Origin: Paractinoplanes ovalisporus
GTDB lineage: Bacteria; Actinomycetota; Actinomycetes; Mycobacteriales; Micromonosporaceae
Reading direction: 5' to 3'
Assembly: GCF_016834655.1 (NCBI RefSeq)
Contig: NZ_JAENHP010000003.1
Location: 795,189 to 859,188, forward strand
DNA: 64,000 nucleotides
A program made the position numbers and the translations under genes. The notes below the pieces were generated by a model. It searched no databases and had not been told where the DNA came from. It saw only the letters and a list, made by a program, of their open reading frames with translations. Shown piece after piece: positions 38,501 to 62,683 of the stretch. Numbering within the stretch: the stretch's first letter is position 1; every line of letters starts with the position of its first letter.

Positions 38501-40891
38501 TGCGCTCCCCGCGCCGGAACGGGTCGGCCACGAACCGGCTCGCGGTGAGGCCGGCCCGGTCGAGATAGCCGCGACCCAGCTGCGCGCCGGCCAGGTAGAG
38601 CTCGCCGGTCGTGGCGGGCCGCAGCCAGGCGTCGAGCACGTACGCCGTGGTGTTGCCGATCGGCCGTCCCACGATCGGGGTCTCGCTGTCGGCCGTCCAC
38701 GCCATGAGGGTGTCGACCGTGCACTCGGTGGGTCCGTAGAGGTTGACGCCCTCGGTGTGCCGGGCGTCGCGGATCGCCGTCCACAGCGCCGGTCCGGCCG
38801 CTTCGCCGCCCAGCATGAGCAGGGCCGGGGTGTGGCCGTCGCTTTTCAGAAGGCCGGCGTGGACGAGTTCCTGGCCCAGGGACGGGGTCACGTCGAGCGC
38901 GTCGATGCCGTGCCTACGCACGTAGGCGACGAACAGGTCGGCGTCGCGCCGGGTCTCGTCGTCGAGCAGGTGCAGCTCGTGGCCGGCTACCAGCCAGAGC
39001 AGGCCCTCCCAGGCGGTGTCGAAGGAGAGGGAGGCGGAGAGGGCTGCTTTGACGCGTCTTCCGCCCGCTGTGGGGACGAAGAGGCGTTCGCGGTGGTGGT
39101 GGAAGAGGTTGGCCAGGCTGGCGTGGTCGACGACGACGCCCTTGGGCTTGCCCGTCGACCCCGAGGTGTAGATCAGGTAGGCGCCGTTTTCTCTATCTGC
39201 CCACCGCCACCCCCGACCACCCAGGGGCCGGGTTGGCAGACTACGCCCCTCGAAGTCGCCGAAGGCAGTTGTCCACAGGGACACATCGACGATTACAGAA
39301 GGCGCCGAATCTGCCAGCAGATACTCGATGCGCTCCTGCGGATACGACACGTCGATCGGCAGATAGATGCCACCCGACCGCAGCACGGCCAGCCAGGCCA
39401 CGACCGCGTCCGCCGTGCGGGGCAGCACCACGGCCACGACCTTCTCCGGCCCCGCGCCCCGCGAGACCAGCACTCCAGCCAGGTGGTCGACACGAGCGGC
39501 CAGCCCCGCGTACGTGAGGAAGGAGTCCCCGAACCGCAGCGCCACCGCCGACGGCATCCGCGCGACGGTCGCGTCGAACTCGTCCAGCAACAGCCCCGGC
39601 GGCACGGGCAGAACCGTCGACGCGACGGAAGGCATCGGCCCCGTGGGCAGCGCGGCCAGCCGCGTGTGCGGACCAGCGGCGAACGCGGCCAGCAGCGAAG
39701 CGATGCGGTCCAGAACCCAGGTCGCATCGGCGGAGGAGACCACGTCGGGCCGGAACTCCGCGCCCAGCACCAGGGTCTCGCCCGGAACCACGGTGACGGT
39801 GAGCGGGTAGTGGGTGGCGTCGCTGCCGGTGACCTCGGCCAGGCGCAGACCCGCGGCCTCCTCCAGGGTGCGCAGGCCGTCGCTGTCGAGCGGGTAGCTC
39901 TCGAACACCAGCAGCGTGTCGAAGAGCGGTCCGACGCCGGCCTCGCGCTGGATCGCGGCCAGGCCGATGTGCTGGTGGTCGAGCAGATCGGCCTGCTGGG
40001 CCTGGAGCCGGCCCAGGAACTCGGCCCAGGTGTCGGTGGGGCGGGGTCGTACGCGTACGGGAACCGTGTTGATGAAGAGGCCGATCATCTCCTCGACGCC
40101 GGGCAGCGCGGCCGGGCGACCGCTGACCGTGGCGCCGAACACGATGTCGTCGCGGCCGGTCATCTCGGCCAGCACGAGCGCCAGCGCGCCCTGCACGACC
40201 GTGTTCACCGTGAGACCGAGTTCCCGGGCCGAGGCGGCGACCCCGGCGGCGGCGACCGGCCGATCGATCAGCACGGGAGATGAGGACGCCGTGCCGAGGA
40301 GAGTCCCCTCCGAGATGCCGCTCAGCGCGTCCCGCCACGCCCGCAGCGCGGAGTCGCGGTCCTGGCGGGTCACCCAGGCCAGGTAGTCCTTGTAGGGCCG
40401 GGCGTGCGGCGGCTCCCCGCCGGCGTAGAGGGTGAGCAGGTCGCGGACGATCAGCGGGGCCGACCAGCCGTCGAGCAGGATATGGTGCGCGGTGAGGATC
40501 AGGCTGTGCCGGTCCGGGGCGTGGCGCAGCAGGACCCATCGCAGCAGCGGCGGCCGGGCGAGGTCGAAGGGCCGCCGGCACTCGTTGGCGGCGAACTCCG
40601 CGGCGTCGGCCTCGGGCAGCTCGACCATGTCGAACGCGACCGGCAGCGCGGCCGGGACCAGCTGCACGGGCTGCCCGGCCTTGCGCGGCCGGAAGGCGGC
40701 CCGCAGGTTGGCATGCCGGTCCAGCACGGCCTGCGCGGCCCCCTTCAGCCGGGCCACGTCGAGGTCGCCGTCGAGGGTGAGGACCTGCTGGACCACGTAG
40801 ACGTCCGTGTCACCGCCGTACGTGGACAGGAAGTAGAGGCCCTCCTGAAGCGGTGACAGGGGCAGGATGTCCTGCAGTCCGCCCGGGCTGG

Positions 40892-40895
<4 letters not shown>
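29562..40895 (-). CDS. Non-ribosomal peptide synthetase, modules 5-7 (C-A-T-E, C-A-T-E, C-A-T)
   Basis: 3777-aa NRPS, second of two. Module 5: C with HHILLDGWS near 138, A core YTSGSTG near 575, T near 949, E with [10 protein letters not shown] near 1098. Module 6: C near 1538, A near 1972, T near 2350, E with [10 protein letters not shown] near 2497. Module 7: C near 2912, A near 3364, T (LGGDSISAM) near 3740, then the protein ends. My pocket readings: module 5 DTEDMGLVD, close to module 3 of the other NRPS; module 6 DVWHISLVD, a clear Ser code; module 7 DAQEGGFVD, unassigned. All three C domains start LPLxPLQEG and follow E domains, as D-to-L condensing domains should. There is no thioesterase or terminal reductase. 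GTG 40895 overlaps the previous NRPS stop (GTGA) and follows GGAGG. Confidence 0.93.
38900..39591 (-). repeat. A-domain block of module 5 shared with module 3
   Basis: This part of the module-5 adenylation domain matches 46246-46937 of the other NRPS gene at a constant offset of 7346 bp. Inside it, stretches of about 45 bp (39196-39240) and about 59 bp (from 39260) are identical in both copies, including third codon positions, while the flanks differ freely. The block covers the A2-A3 region with its unusual Trp/Gly-rich insert [13 protein letters not shown]. Confidence 0.75.
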
Positions 40896-55456
<14,561 letters not shown>

Positions 55457-55488
55457 GTGCTGCTCCTGGGGGCGCGCAGGGTGGATCG

Positions 55489-55513
55489 CGCCGCGCCGGG
55501 TCTCGGCGCGGCG
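55489..55513. other. GC-rich hairpin in the MbtH-NRPS spacer
   Basis: Nine-base perfect stem CGCCGCGCC / GGCGCGGCG with a 7-nt loop. It lies in the only sizeable gap (82 bp) of the gene train, between the MbtH stop and the first NRPS start. It may attenuate or process the transcript between small and giant genes; chance is possible at this GC content. Confidence 0.4.
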
Positions 55514-55538
55514 GTCCAGGTGTTCCGAAGGGGCCGGG

Positions 55539-55751
55539 TCAGCCGTTCATCTGGTCGATCAGGCTCTTCGGCCGCAGATCGGTCCAGTTCGTCTCGACGT
55601 ATTCGAGGCAGGCGGCCCGGCTGTCCTCGCCGAACACGGTCGTCCAGCCGGCCGGCACGTCGGCGAAGGCCGGCCAGAGCGAGTGCTGGCCCTCGTCGTT
55701 GACCAGCACGAGGTAGCGGCCGTCCTCGTCCTCGAACGGGTTGGTCGTCAT
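55539..55751 (-). CDS. MbtH-like protein
   Basis: 70-aa chaperone that binds NRPS adenylation domains and supports their folding and activity. The family pattern is complete: [24 protein letters not shown], then [37 protein letters not shown] with the three conserved Trp residues. The start overlaps the halogenase stop (ATGA, 55748-55751); the first NRPS gene follows after 82 bp. It presumably serves the A domains of both NRPSs. Confidence 0.95.
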   Translation of the reverse strand: MTTNPFEDEDGRYLVLVNDEGQHSLWPAFADVPAGWTTVFGEDSRAACLEYVETNWTDLRPKSLIDQMNG

Positions 55752-57226
55752 TTCTTCGGCTCCGTCCAGGAGAGACCGTCCGCGGCGGGCACGAGCCCGT
55801 TCTCGAGCAGCGGCGCCTCGACCGCCTCGGCCCCCTGCACCCCGCGGACCTGGATGTTGTTCATCTCGGTCATGACCTCGCGGACCACCGGCGTGCCGAA
55901 CAGGTGGTGCATGCGCTCGCCGGACTCGGTCTGCATGCTGCCGGTGCGCTCGACGGCGTCGGCCAGCGCGCCCGACGACTCCTGGAAGCTCTGGGTCAGT
56001 GCCTGCTCCCCCGAGTGCACACCGCCCACGAGCGTCACGAACGCCTCCATGTCGGTGGCGTTCAGGTTGGTCACCTTGCGGGCCTTCCAGAAGTACGAGT
56101 CCTCGTTGCTCTGCATGTCGTAGAACGCCGACAGGAACTCGTAGAAGACGCGGTACTCGCGGCGGTAGCGCCCCTCGAACTCCTCGAACGCGCGGTCCTC
56201 GGCGATGTCACCGGCGAGCACGCTGTTGATGGACCGGGCCGCGAGCAGACCGGCGTACGTGGAAAGGTGCACCCCGGTCGAGAAGACGGGGTCGATGAAG
56301 CAGGCCGCGTCGCCGACCAGAACCATGCCGGGCCGGTGGAAACTCGAGTTCGTGTACGAGTAGTCCTTGCGGGTGCGCAGTTCGCCGTAGGTGCCCTCGC
56401 GCACGCGGGTGGCGTCGGAGAGGAAGTCCTTGACGATGGCGCAGCGGGCGACGAACCCGAGCAGCGCCTCCTCCTGGTCGCCCTGCAGCTTGGCCGCGTG
56501 CTCGCGCGAGATGACCGCGCCGACGCTGGTGAGGGTCTCCGACAGCGGGATGTACCACATCCAGCCCTCGTCGAAGGCGGCGCACAGGATGTTGCCGCTG
56601 TCGGGGGCGGGCAGGCGCTTGCCGCCCTCGAAGTAGCCGAAGAGCGCGATGTTCTTGAAGAAGTCGGAGTAGATGCGCTCGCCCCGCACGTGCTGGTGGA
56701 CGCGGCTGCGGTTGCCCGAGGCGTCGACGACGAAGGTCGCCTGGATCTCGCGCTCGACACCTTCGGGATCGGTGTAGCGGACCCCGCGTACGCGCTCGTC
56801 GTCGTCCAGGACGGTGGTGACCGCGCTGTTCTCACGCACGTCGACACCGTTCCTGGCCGCGTTGCGCAGCAGGATCTCGTCGAACTTCATGCGTTCGACC
56901 TGATACGCGTACGAGGTGGGGCCGCTCAGCTCGGGGGCGACCGCGAACAGGAAGTTCCACGGCACCGGGTTGGTGCCCCAGCGGAAGCTGCCGCCCCGCT
57001 TGACCATGAACTTCGCGTTCTCGAGCTCCTCGGTGACGCCGAGCAGCCGGCCGATGCCGTGCACGGTGGACGGCAGCAGCGACTCGCCGATCTGGTAGCG
57101 CGGGAAGGTCTCCTTCTCCAGCAGCACCACGCGGTGGCCGCGCTTGGCCAGCAGGGTCGAGACGGTCGAGCCGCCCGGGCCGCCGCCGACGACGACCACG
57201 TCGGCGTTCTCCACTACCGGGCTCAC
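55748..57226 (-). CDS. FADH2-dependent halogenase, carrier-tethered phenol type
   Basis: 492-aa flavin halogenase. FAD loop [20 protein letters not shown] at the N-terminus, family segment [24 protein letters not shown], the presumed catalytic Lys in [11 protein letters not shown] near residue 75, the halogenase WxWxIP motif in [10 protein letters not shown] near 222, and [22 protein letters not shown]. The KRGGSFRWG form and the long C-terminal region are those of enzymes acting on aromatic acyl groups held on carrier proteins, not of free-tryptophan halogenases. The gene directly follows the free aryl carrier protein with a GTGA overlap (57223-57226; GTG 57226 after GGAGGAG). The likely target is therefore DHB on that carrier; a tethered amino acid is an alternative. 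Halide choice (Cl or Br) cannot be read. Confidence 0.88.
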   Translation of the reverse strand: MSPVVENADVVVVGGGPGGSTVSTLLAKRGHRVVLLEKETFPRYQIGESLLPSTVHGIGRLLGVTEELENAKFMVKRGGSFRWGTNPVPWNFLFAVAPELSGPTSYAYQVERMKFDEILLRNAARNGVDVRENSAVTTVLDDDERVRGVRYTDPEGVEREIQATFVVDASGNRSRVHQHVRGERIYSDFFKNIALFGYFEGGKRLPAPDSGNILCAAFDEGWMWYIPLSETLTSVGAVISREHAAKLQGDQEEALLGFVARCAIVKDFLSDATRVREGTYGELRTRKDYSYTNSSFHRPGMVLVGDAACFIDPVFSTGVHLSTYAGLLAARSINSVLAGDIAEDRAFEEFEGRYRREYRVFYEFLSAFYDMQSNEDSYFWKARKVTNLNATDMEAFVTLVGGVHSGEQALTQSFQESSGALADAVERTGSMQTESGERMHHLFGTPVVREVMTEMNNIQVRGVQGAEAVEAPLLENGLVPAADGLSWTEPKK

Positions 57227-57462
57227 TTGCTCTCCTCCGATCCGAGCAGGTTCCACCACGCCTTGACGGTGGGTTCCTGGGCGAGTTCGAGATAACCGGC
57301 CTCGTAGCCGGCCTCACGCCACCGGGTTGCGAGGCTCATGAGGCGGATCGAGTCGAGGCCGCGGTCGATGAGGTTGTCATCGTCGGCGAAGCTGCCGGGC
57401 TCCTCGGCGAGAACCTCGGCGACGTCGCCGCGGAGGCGGTCGAGGCTCAAAGGTGCGGTCAT
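57223..57462 (-). CDS. Stand-alone aryl carrier protein
   Basis: 79-aa carrier protein. The phosphopantetheine site is DNLIDRGLDSIRLMSLATRW (Ser near residue 38), and the C-terminal LAQEPTVKAWWNLL matches the aryl-carrier domain of EntB, not peptidyl carriers. It supplies the carrier domain missing from the isochorismatase gene. It is the first gene of the long minus-strand train, just downstream of an iron box, so its transcript leads the whole pathway. AAGGAAG precedes the ATG. Confidence 0.92.
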   Translation of the reverse strand: MTAPLSLDRLRGDVAEVLAEEPGSFADDDNLIDRGLDSIRLMSLATRWREAGYEAGYLELAQEPTVKAWWNLLGSEESK

Positions 57463-57489
57463 CTTCTGGGCTTCCTTACGCTCGGCTTG

Positions 57490-57508
57490 TTAGGTAAGGC
57501 TTACCTTA
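57490..57508. promoter_or_regulatory. Iron box (DtxR/IdeR/DmdR-type operator) for the siderophore gene train
   Basis: TTAGGTAAGGCTTACCTTA is a 19-bp near-palindrome; I count 16 matches to the actinomycete iron-box consensus TTAGGTTAGGCTCACCTAA. It lies 27 bp upstream of the carrier-protein ATG and covers a possible -10 (TAAGGT on the minus strand), so iron-loaded repressor would block the long transcript. Confidence 0.88.
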
Positions 57509-57532
57509 TGATTTCGTACGAGTAAAGGCGCT

Positions 57533-58129
57533 TTATCCCGTGACCGGCGATATTTCGTAAACGTGCAGCGCAGCCCGCTTGTGACCGAGATCGCTGATGC
57601 TCATCAATTGAAATCCGGCGCCCAGAAACATGCGGCGCGCCATCATGTGCCGCTCGTCGGGGTCGGCGAGAAGGCGGCGGCACAACGGATCCGCGGCCCT
57701 CAGCCCCTCGGCGACCGCGCGCACCATCGCACGCCCGAGACCGCGCCCGGTGCGCTCACGGTCCCCGATCGCCAGGTGGATCCCCAGGTCGTACGGGTCG
57801 GCGTCGTACTGCAGCCCGACGACGTCCCGCGGCGTGCGATAGATCTCCACGTACGCGAAAGGCCGTTTCTCGTACGAGATGAGACACGGTCGTGAATAGT
57901 CGCCGGCCAATTGCCCGGAGATCGCCGCCGACCACTGTTCCGGTGGCCACGCCTGTTCCCAGAAAAGGTCGACGTGGGGTTCATTCATCCACCGGCTGAC
58001 CAATAACGGATCGTCGCCGTCGGCGGCGAGTGGCCGGATGCTCCACGGTGGCGCCAACACGGGCAGTGGCGGGGGCCCCGCCGCGACGACCGCCGCGGCG
58101 AGACCTGCCGTCACCTCACGGGTGGACAC
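57533..58129 (-). CDS. N-hydroxyornithine/N-hydroxylysine acyltransferase (IucB/AlcB-like GNAT)
   Basis: 198-aa GNAT of the siderophore acyltransferase family (PF13523-like), which acylates the hydroxylamine of N-hydroxyornithine or N-hydroxylysine to give the hydroxamate. Typical features: RWMNEPHVDLFWEQAWPPEQW at the substrate side, DLGIHLAIGDRERTGRGLGRAMVRAV with the acetyl-CoA loop, and PLCRRLLADPDERHMMARRMFLGAGF. It lacks any formyltransferase signature, so acetyl or another acyl-CoA is the likely donor. It is two bases downstream of the binding-protein gene and ends 70 bp before the carrier-protein start. With the hydroxylase at 17955-19256 it completes hydroxamate formation. Confidence 0.88.
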   Translation of the reverse strand: MSTREVTAGLAAAVVAAGPPPLPVLAPPWSIRPLAADGDDPLLVSRWMNEPHVDLFWEQAWPPEQWSAAISGQLAGDYSRPCLISYEKRPFAYVEIYRTPRDVVGLQYDADPYDLGIHLAIGDRERTGRGLGRAMVRAVAEGLRAADPLCRRLLADPDERHMMARRMFLGAGFQLMSISDLGHKRAALHVYEISPVTG

Positions 58130-58131
58130 GC

Positions 58132-59142
58132 TCAGCTTCCGGCCTTGGCGGCTTCGGAGATCGTCGGGAGTACGTCCGTGATGATGTACTGCACCGACAG
58201 CGGTGTCGGGGTGCGCAGCGCGGAGAACTGCGCGTCAGCCAGGGCCTTGTAAGAGCCGCGCTTGACCGAGGCCAGGTTCTTGAAGAGCGTGTTGCCCTCC
58301 AGGGCCGGCTGCAGCGACTTGTCCGCGTAGTAGATGAGCGTGGTGTCGGCGTCGAGCACGCCCACCTTCTCCAGGCTCAGCTGCACGGCGAAGTCGTCGC
58401 CCTTGAGGGCGGCCACGCCGGGGGCGAGCTTCATGCCGAAGTCGTTGAGCATCTTCACGCCGGCGTCCTTGTCGGAGCGCAGCACGCCGATCGAGCCGGC
58501 CTCCCACATCTGGCTGAGCGTGAACTCCTTGCCGGCCAGATCGGGGTTGTCGGTCTTGGCCTTCGCGACCTTGCCCTCGACCTCGGTGATGACCTGCTCG
58601 GCCTTGGCACTCTGCCCGACCGCCTGGCCGACCTGCTTGAGCGTGGTCTGCCACGGGTCCTCGAAGGCGCCCGTCGTCTCGTACGCGGTCGTCGGAGCGA
58701 GCTTGCTGAGCTTGGCGTACTCGTCGTCGATGTAGTAGTCGCCGCCGGCCAGGATCAGGTCGGGCGCCAGGGCGGCGATCTTCTCCACATCGAACCCGCT
58801 GTCGCCCGCGGTCAGCACGGTCGGGCTGCCGGTGAGCAGCGGTTTGGCCCAGGCTGTGACCCCGCCCTCACCCGCGGACTCGGCGATACCGACGGGCTGG
58901 ACACCAAGCACCAGCAGGGCGTCGAGGTCGGCGTCGGAGAGCGCCACGACGCGCTGCGGAGCCGCCTTGACCTCGGCCGTGCCGAGCTTGTGGGTCAGGG
59001 TAACCGGGAAGGCCGCCTCGGCCGGGGCGCCGGAGCCGCTGGGCGAAGCCGCCTCACCGTCGTCACCACCGCACCCACTGAGCAGGGCCAGACCCACCAC
59101 GAGGGCCGCTCCGGCCGCGGAGGCTCGGATCGAAAAGGACAT
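58132..59142 (-). CDS. Iron-siderophore ABC transporter substrate-binding lipoprotein
   Basis: 336-aa periplasmic-binding-type protein (FecB/FepB family) for ferric siderophore capture. Lipoprotein signal peptide ends at LALLSGCGG (Cys near residue 24), followed by a Ser/Gly/Ala-rich tether. Two lobes are joined by a long helix as in class III binding proteins: RVVALSDADLDALLVLGVQPVGI, ALAPDLILAGGDYYIDDEY, VGVLDADTTLIYYADKSL. It should work with the divergent FecCD/FecE genes. ATG 59142 is chosen; a GTG 12 bases upstream is less likely. The iron box 59163-59181 lies immediately upstream. Confidence 0.92.
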   Translation of the reverse strand: MSFSIRASAAGAALVVGLALLSGCGGDDGEAASPSGSGAPAEAAFPVTLTHKLGTAEVKAAPQRVVALSDADLDALLVLGVQPVGIAESAGEGGVTAWAKPLLTGSPTVLTAGDSGFDVEKIAALAPDLILAGGDYYIDDEYAKLSKLAPTTAYETTGAFEDPWQTTLKQVGQAVGQSAKAEQVITEVEGKVAKAKTDNPDLAGKEFTLSQMWEAGSIGVLRSDKDAGVKMLNDFGMKLAPGVAALKGDDFAVQLSLEKVGVLDADTTLIYYADKSLQPALEGNTLFKNLASVKRGSYKALADAQFSALRTPTPLSVQYIITDVLPTISEAAKAGS

Positions 59143-59162
59143 GTCGGACCTCACGTTCGAAG

Positions 59163-59181
59163 TTAGGTGAGGCTAAGCTAA
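59163..59181. promoter_or_regulatory. Iron box upstream of the binding-protein gene
   Basis: TTAGGTGAGGCTAAGCTAA has 16 matches to the iron-box consensus by my count. It begins 21 bp before the binding-protein ATG on the minus strand. Confidence 0.85.
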
Positions 59182-59218
59182 GCGACGGTCGTGAGCCGGG
59201 GCAAGGCAGGGTCCGAGT

Positions 59219-59237
59219 TTTGGTAAGGCTAACCTTC
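59219..59237. promoter_or_regulatory. Iron box upstream of the permease operon
   Basis: TTTGGTAAGGCTAACCTTC has 14 matches to the consensus, with the core GGTxAGGCTxACC intact. It lies 90 bp upstream of the first permease gene and 38 bp from the iron box serving the opposite strand, so the two divergent units are regulated separately but alike. Confidence 0.75.
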
Positions 59238-59327
59238 CATCGACCGATGACACGAGTACTCGCGACGTGCCATTTTGTACTCACGCGGGTCATCGGCGGG
59301 TTCTCAGAAAATTTTCAAAGGTGGTTC

Positions 59328-60350
59328 ATGACGACGACAGTGCGGCCGGTGCGGACGTACCGGCGGCCGCTGGTCCTGCTCGGACTCGCCGTGGCCGTGG
59401 TGCTGGCGGTCGCGCTGTCGCTGGCGATCGGCGCCCAGTGGCTGCGCCCGGCCGAGGTGTGGCAGGCGGTGACCGATCCCGACCCGGCATCCCCGGCCAC
59501 CGCCATCGTGCGTGAGCTTCGTCTCCCCCGTACGGTGCTCGGGGTCCTGGTCGGTCTCTCCCTGGGCGCCGCGGGCGCTCTCATGCAGGGGCACACGCGC
59601 AATCCGCTCGCCGACCCGGGACTGCTCGGCATCTCGGCCGGCGCCTCGTTCGCCGTCGTCATCGGCTTCCAGCTCGGCGCGGGCGGGCTCGGCGGCTACA
59701 TCTGGTTCGCCTTCGCGGGCGCGCTGCTGGCCAGCGTGGCGGTCTTCGGCATCGCCTCCGGCCGGCGGGGCGGACCGACCCCCGTCACCCTCGCGCTGGC
59801 CGGTATGGCGATCAGCGCGCTGCTGGCCTCGTTCACCCAGTCGATCCTGCTGGCCGACGACGCCAGCCTCAACGTCTTCCGCTTCTGGGTGGTCGGCTCG
59901 CTCTCGGGCCGCGACGCCACGGTGGCCGCCCAGGTGGCGCCGTTCATCGCAGCCGGGCTGCTGCTGGCCCTCGCCAACGCGCCGGCCCTGAACGCGCTCG
60001 GCCTCGGCGAGGACATCGCCCGCGCCCTGGGTCAACGCGTGTTCCTGGCCCGGGCGACCGGGGTCGCGGCCATCGTGCTGCTGGCCGGCGCGGCGACCGC
60101 GGCCGCCGGCCCGATCGGCTTCCTCGGCCTGATCGTCCCGCACGTGGCACGCTCGTTCGTCGGCCCCGACCACCGGTGGCTGGTCCCCTGCTCGGCCCTC
60201 GCCGGCGCCACCCTGCTGCTCGTCGCCGACGTGCTCGGACGCATCGTGGTCAGCCCCGGCGAACTGCAGACCGGCATCGTGCTGGCCGCGGTCGGCGCCC
60301 CGTTCTTCGTCCATCTGGTCCGCAGCCGCCGGGGAGCCGTGAAACTGTGA
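59328..60350 (+). CDS. FecCD-family ferric-siderophore permease, first subunit
   Basis: 340-aa permease with about nine to ten hydrophobic helices. FecCD family pattern: [53 protein letters not shown] near residues 63-115, and later [14 protein letters not shown] (coupling-helix region) and [27 protein letters not shown]. It forms the membrane channel with the next gene. ATG 59328 is preceded by AAAGGTGG; upstream codons in frame cross the operator region. GTGA overlap to the next gene at 60347-60350. Confidence 0.92.
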   Translation: MTTTVRPVRTYRRPLVLLGLAVAVVLAVALSLAIGAQWLRPAEVWQAVTDPDPASPATAIVRELRLPRTVLGVLVGLSLGAAGALMQGHTRNPLADPGLLGISAGASFAVVIGFQLGAGGLGGYIWFAFAGALLASVAVFGIASGRRGGPTPVTLALAGMAISALLASFTQSILLADDASLNVFRFWVVGSLSGRDATVAAQVAPFIAAGLLLALANAPALNALGLGEDIARALGQRVFLARATGVAAIVLLAGAATAAAGPIGFLGLIVPHVARSFVGPDHRWLVPCSALAGATLLLVADVLGRIVVSPGELQTGIVLAAVGAPFFVHLVRSRRGAVKL

Positions 60351-61402
60351 CGCAGCTTCTCTCACCGCCCGGCCGCCGCGCCGTCCACATCGGCCGGTAC
60401 GCCGGCACTGTTTCGCCCCGCGCGGTGCTGGTCGGCCTGGCCGGGCTGGCGCTGACCGCGGTCGTGGCCGTCTACAGCATCGGCCACGGCAGCTTCACGA
60501 TCGCGCCCGGCGACGTGGTCGACACCCTGCTCGGCGGTGGCACCCCGGCCCAGAAGCTGATCGTCCTGGACCTGCGGCTGCCCCGGATCCTGACCGCGTT
60601 GCTGGTCGGGGCGGCGCTGGCCATTTCCGGGGCGCTGACCCAGACCTTCGCCCGCAACCCGCTGGCCAGCCCCGACGTTCTGGGCGTGACCCACGGCGCG
60701 TCCCTGGGCGCGGTCGCCGTCATCGTGGCCGGCGGCGGCGCCGCGATCGGGATGGTGCCGCTGGCCGCGCTAGCCGGGGCCCTCGTGACGGCCACGCTCG
60801 TCTACGTTCTGGCGTGGCGGCGCGGCATCGACGGCTTCCGCCTCGTGCTGGTGGGCATCGGGGTCGGCGAGGTGGTGACCGCGGGTGTGTCGTGGTTCCT
60901 GGTCCGGGCCGAGATCGTCGACGCCACCCGGGCGACCATCTGGCTCAACGGGTCGGTCGCGGGCGCCGAATGGGACCAGGTGCGGCCGCTCTCGATCGGC
61001 CTGGCCGTGCTGATCCCGCTGGCGGTGGCGACCGCGTTCACGTTGCAGGCCATGCAGTTCGACGACGACGTGGCCCGGTCCCTGGGCGTACGCCTCCAGG
61101 CCGCACGCCTCGCGGTGGTGCTCACGGCCGTGGCCCTCGCCGCCGCGGCCGTGGCCGCCGCCGGTCCCATCGAATTTGTCGCGTTCGTCGTGCCGCAGAT
61201 CGCCCTGCGCCTGTGCGGCGGGTCCCGGCCGCCGCTGATCGTGTCGGCCGTGCTGGGCGCCCTGCTGGTGGCCGTGGCCGACCTGGCCGCCCGCCTGGCC
61301 CTGCCCGAACGCGAACTCCCCGTCGGCCTGGTGACCGCCATGGTCGGCGCCCCCTACCTGCTCTGGCTCCTGATCCGCACCAACCGAAGGGTCTCCGCAT
61401 GA
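60347..61402 (+). CDS. FecCD-family ferric-siderophore permease, second subunit
   Basis: 351-aa permease and partner of the preceding one. Family segments: [99 protein letters not shown], and the final [22 protein letters not shown]. Starts at GTG 60347 overlapping the previous stop and ends at an ATGA overlap with the ATPase gene (61399-61402), so subunits are made in stoichiometric order. Confidence 0.92.
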   Translation: MTQLLSPPGRRAVHIGRYAGTVSPRAVLVGLAGLALTAVVAVYSIGHGSFTIAPGDVVDTLLGGGTPAQKLIVLDLRLPRILTALLVGAALAISGALTQTFARNPLASPDVLGVTHGASLGAVAVIVAGGGAAIGMVPLAALAGALVTATLVYVLAWRRGIDGFRLVLVGIGVGEVVTAGVSWFLVRAEIVDATRATIWLNGSVAGAEWDQVRPLSIGLAVLIPLAVATAFTLQAMQFDDDVARSLGVRLQAARLAVVLTAVALAAAAVAAAGPIEFVAFVVPQIALRLCGGSRPPLIVSAVLGALLVAVADLAARLALPERELPVGLVTAMVGAPYLLWLLIRTNRRVSA

Positions 61403-62232
61403 CCGACCCCTCCCTGGCCGACGCCCCCGTCGCCCCGGCGCCGCGGCCCGAGCCCCGCCTGCGGGCCCGCGGCCTGCAGCTCGCCTACGGCGACGCCGTG
61501 GTGGTGGACGGGCTCGACCTCGACATCGCCGACGGCGCGGTCACGGCCGTGGTCGGGCCGAACGGCTGCGGAAAATCGACCCTGCTGCGGGCGCTGGGCC
61601 GCCTGCTCAAGCCGCGGGCCGGCGAAGTGCTGCTGGACGGCCACCGCATCGACCGGATGCCGACCCGCGAGGTGGCCCGCATCATCGGCATGCTGCCGCA
61701 GAGCCCGGTCGCGCCGGACGGCCTGACGGTGGCCGACCTGGTGATGCGGGGGCGTCATCCGCACCAGAACTGGTTCCGTCAGTGGTCCCCGGCCGATCAG
61801 AAGATCGTGACCGAGGCCCTGGAATGGACGGACATGCGCGAGCTGGCCGACCGGCCGGTCGACACGCTCTCCGGGGGCCAGCGCCAACGGGCGTGGATCT
61901 CGATGGCGGTCGCCCAGGGGACCGAGGTGCTGCTGCTGGACGAACCGACGACCTACCTCGACCTGAGCCACCAGATCGACGTGCTGGACCTGGTGGCCCG
62001 CCTGCACCGCGAACGCGACCGTACGATCGTGATGGTGCTGCACGACCTCAATCTGGCCGCCCGCTACGCCGATCACGTGGTCGCCATGCGGGACGGGCGC
62101 ATCGTGGCCCAGGGCCCGCCGGCCTCGGTGTTCACGGTCGAGTTGCTGGAGGAGGTGTTCGGGTTGGCGGCTTTGGTCGTGCCCGACCCCGCCACCGGCA
62201 CACCCCTGGTGGTTCCCCTCCCCCGCGGCTAG
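61399..62232 (+). CDS. Ferric-siderophore ABC transporter ATP-binding protein (FecE/FepC-like)
   Basis: 277-aa ATPase that drives siderophore import. Walker [19 protein letters not shown]-loop [15 protein letters not shown], signature [20 protein letters not shown], Walker [16 protein letters not shown] and H-loop [16 protein letters not shown] are all intact, with the [12 protein letters not shown] spacing typical of FepC/FecE. An N-terminal Pro-rich extension of about 20 residues precedes the domain. Closes the three-gene plus-strand operon. Confidence 0.94.
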   Translation: MTDPSLADAPVAPAPRPEPRLRARGLQLAYGDAVVVDGLDLDIADGAVTAVVGPNGCGKSTLLRALGRLLKPRAGEVLLDGHRIDRMPTREVARIIGMLPQSPVAPDGLTVADLVMRGRHPHQNWFRQWSPADQKIVTEALEWTDMRELADRPVDTLSGGQRQRAWISMAVAQGTEVLLLDEPTTYLDLSHQIDVLDLVARLHRERDRTIVMVLHDLNLAARYADHVVAMRDGRIVAQGPPASVFTVELLEEVFGLAALVVPDPATGTPLVVPLPRG

Positions 62233-62314
62233 ACCGCCTGTTCCTTGTCGCATCTACGCTGGTCGGCCTTCTTGTGCGGCGTTCCTGTCGTACCCCCGGC
62301 GCAGAATGCGGGGC

Positions 62315-62683
62315 ATGACTGAGCAGACGCATCACCACCACGGCATCGACTACATCGAGATCACGGTCGGCGACCTGGCCGAGGCAAAGCGCTTCTACGC
62401 GTCGGCGTTCGGCTGGCAGTTCAACGACTACGGCCCGGAATATGCGGGCATCCGGCGTCAGGGCGATGCTTCCGGGGAGTCGGGCGGGTTGCGCGCCGGC
62501 GAGCCGGTGGGTGTGGGCGGGCCGCTCGTGCTGCTGTTCTCGTCCGATCTCGACGCCTCGGTCGCGTCCGTGCGGGCGGCGGGCGGCCGGGTGGTCGAGG
62601 GGCCTTACGAGTTTCCCGGCGGCCGCCGCTTCCACTTCACCGACCCGAGCGGCAACGAGCTGGGCGTCTGGGCCGAGAAGTAG
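62315..62683 (+). CDS. VOC-superfamily (glyoxalase/bleomycin-resistance fold) protein
   Basis: 122-aa protein with one vicinal-oxygen-chelate module in beta-alpha-beta-beta-beta order: HHGIDYIEITVGDLAEAKRFYASAFGWQFNDYGPEYAGIR and LVLLFSSDLDASVASVRAAGGRVVEGPYEFPGGRRFHFTDPSGNELGVWA. The His near the start and Glu in NELGVW are the usual metal-ligand positions. It resembles the small family annotated as glyoxalase-like or dioxygenase-like with unknown substrate. Two ATG codons nine bases apart (62306, 62315) are possible. No relation to the siderophore genes is evident, although it is codirectional with them. Confidence 0.8.
   Translation: MTEQTHHHHGIDYIEITVGDLAEAKRFYASAFGWQFNDYGPEYAGIRRQGDASGESGGLRAGEPVGVGGPLVLLFSSDLDASVASVRAAGGRVVEGPYEFPGGRRFHFTDPSGNELGVWAEK

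Noticed and set aside
55748..57226. Tryptophan halogenase acting on free tryptophan
   Set aside because: The KRGGSFRWG segment and the carrier-protein neighbour fit carrier-tethered phenolic substrates; no tryptophan-related gene is nearby.
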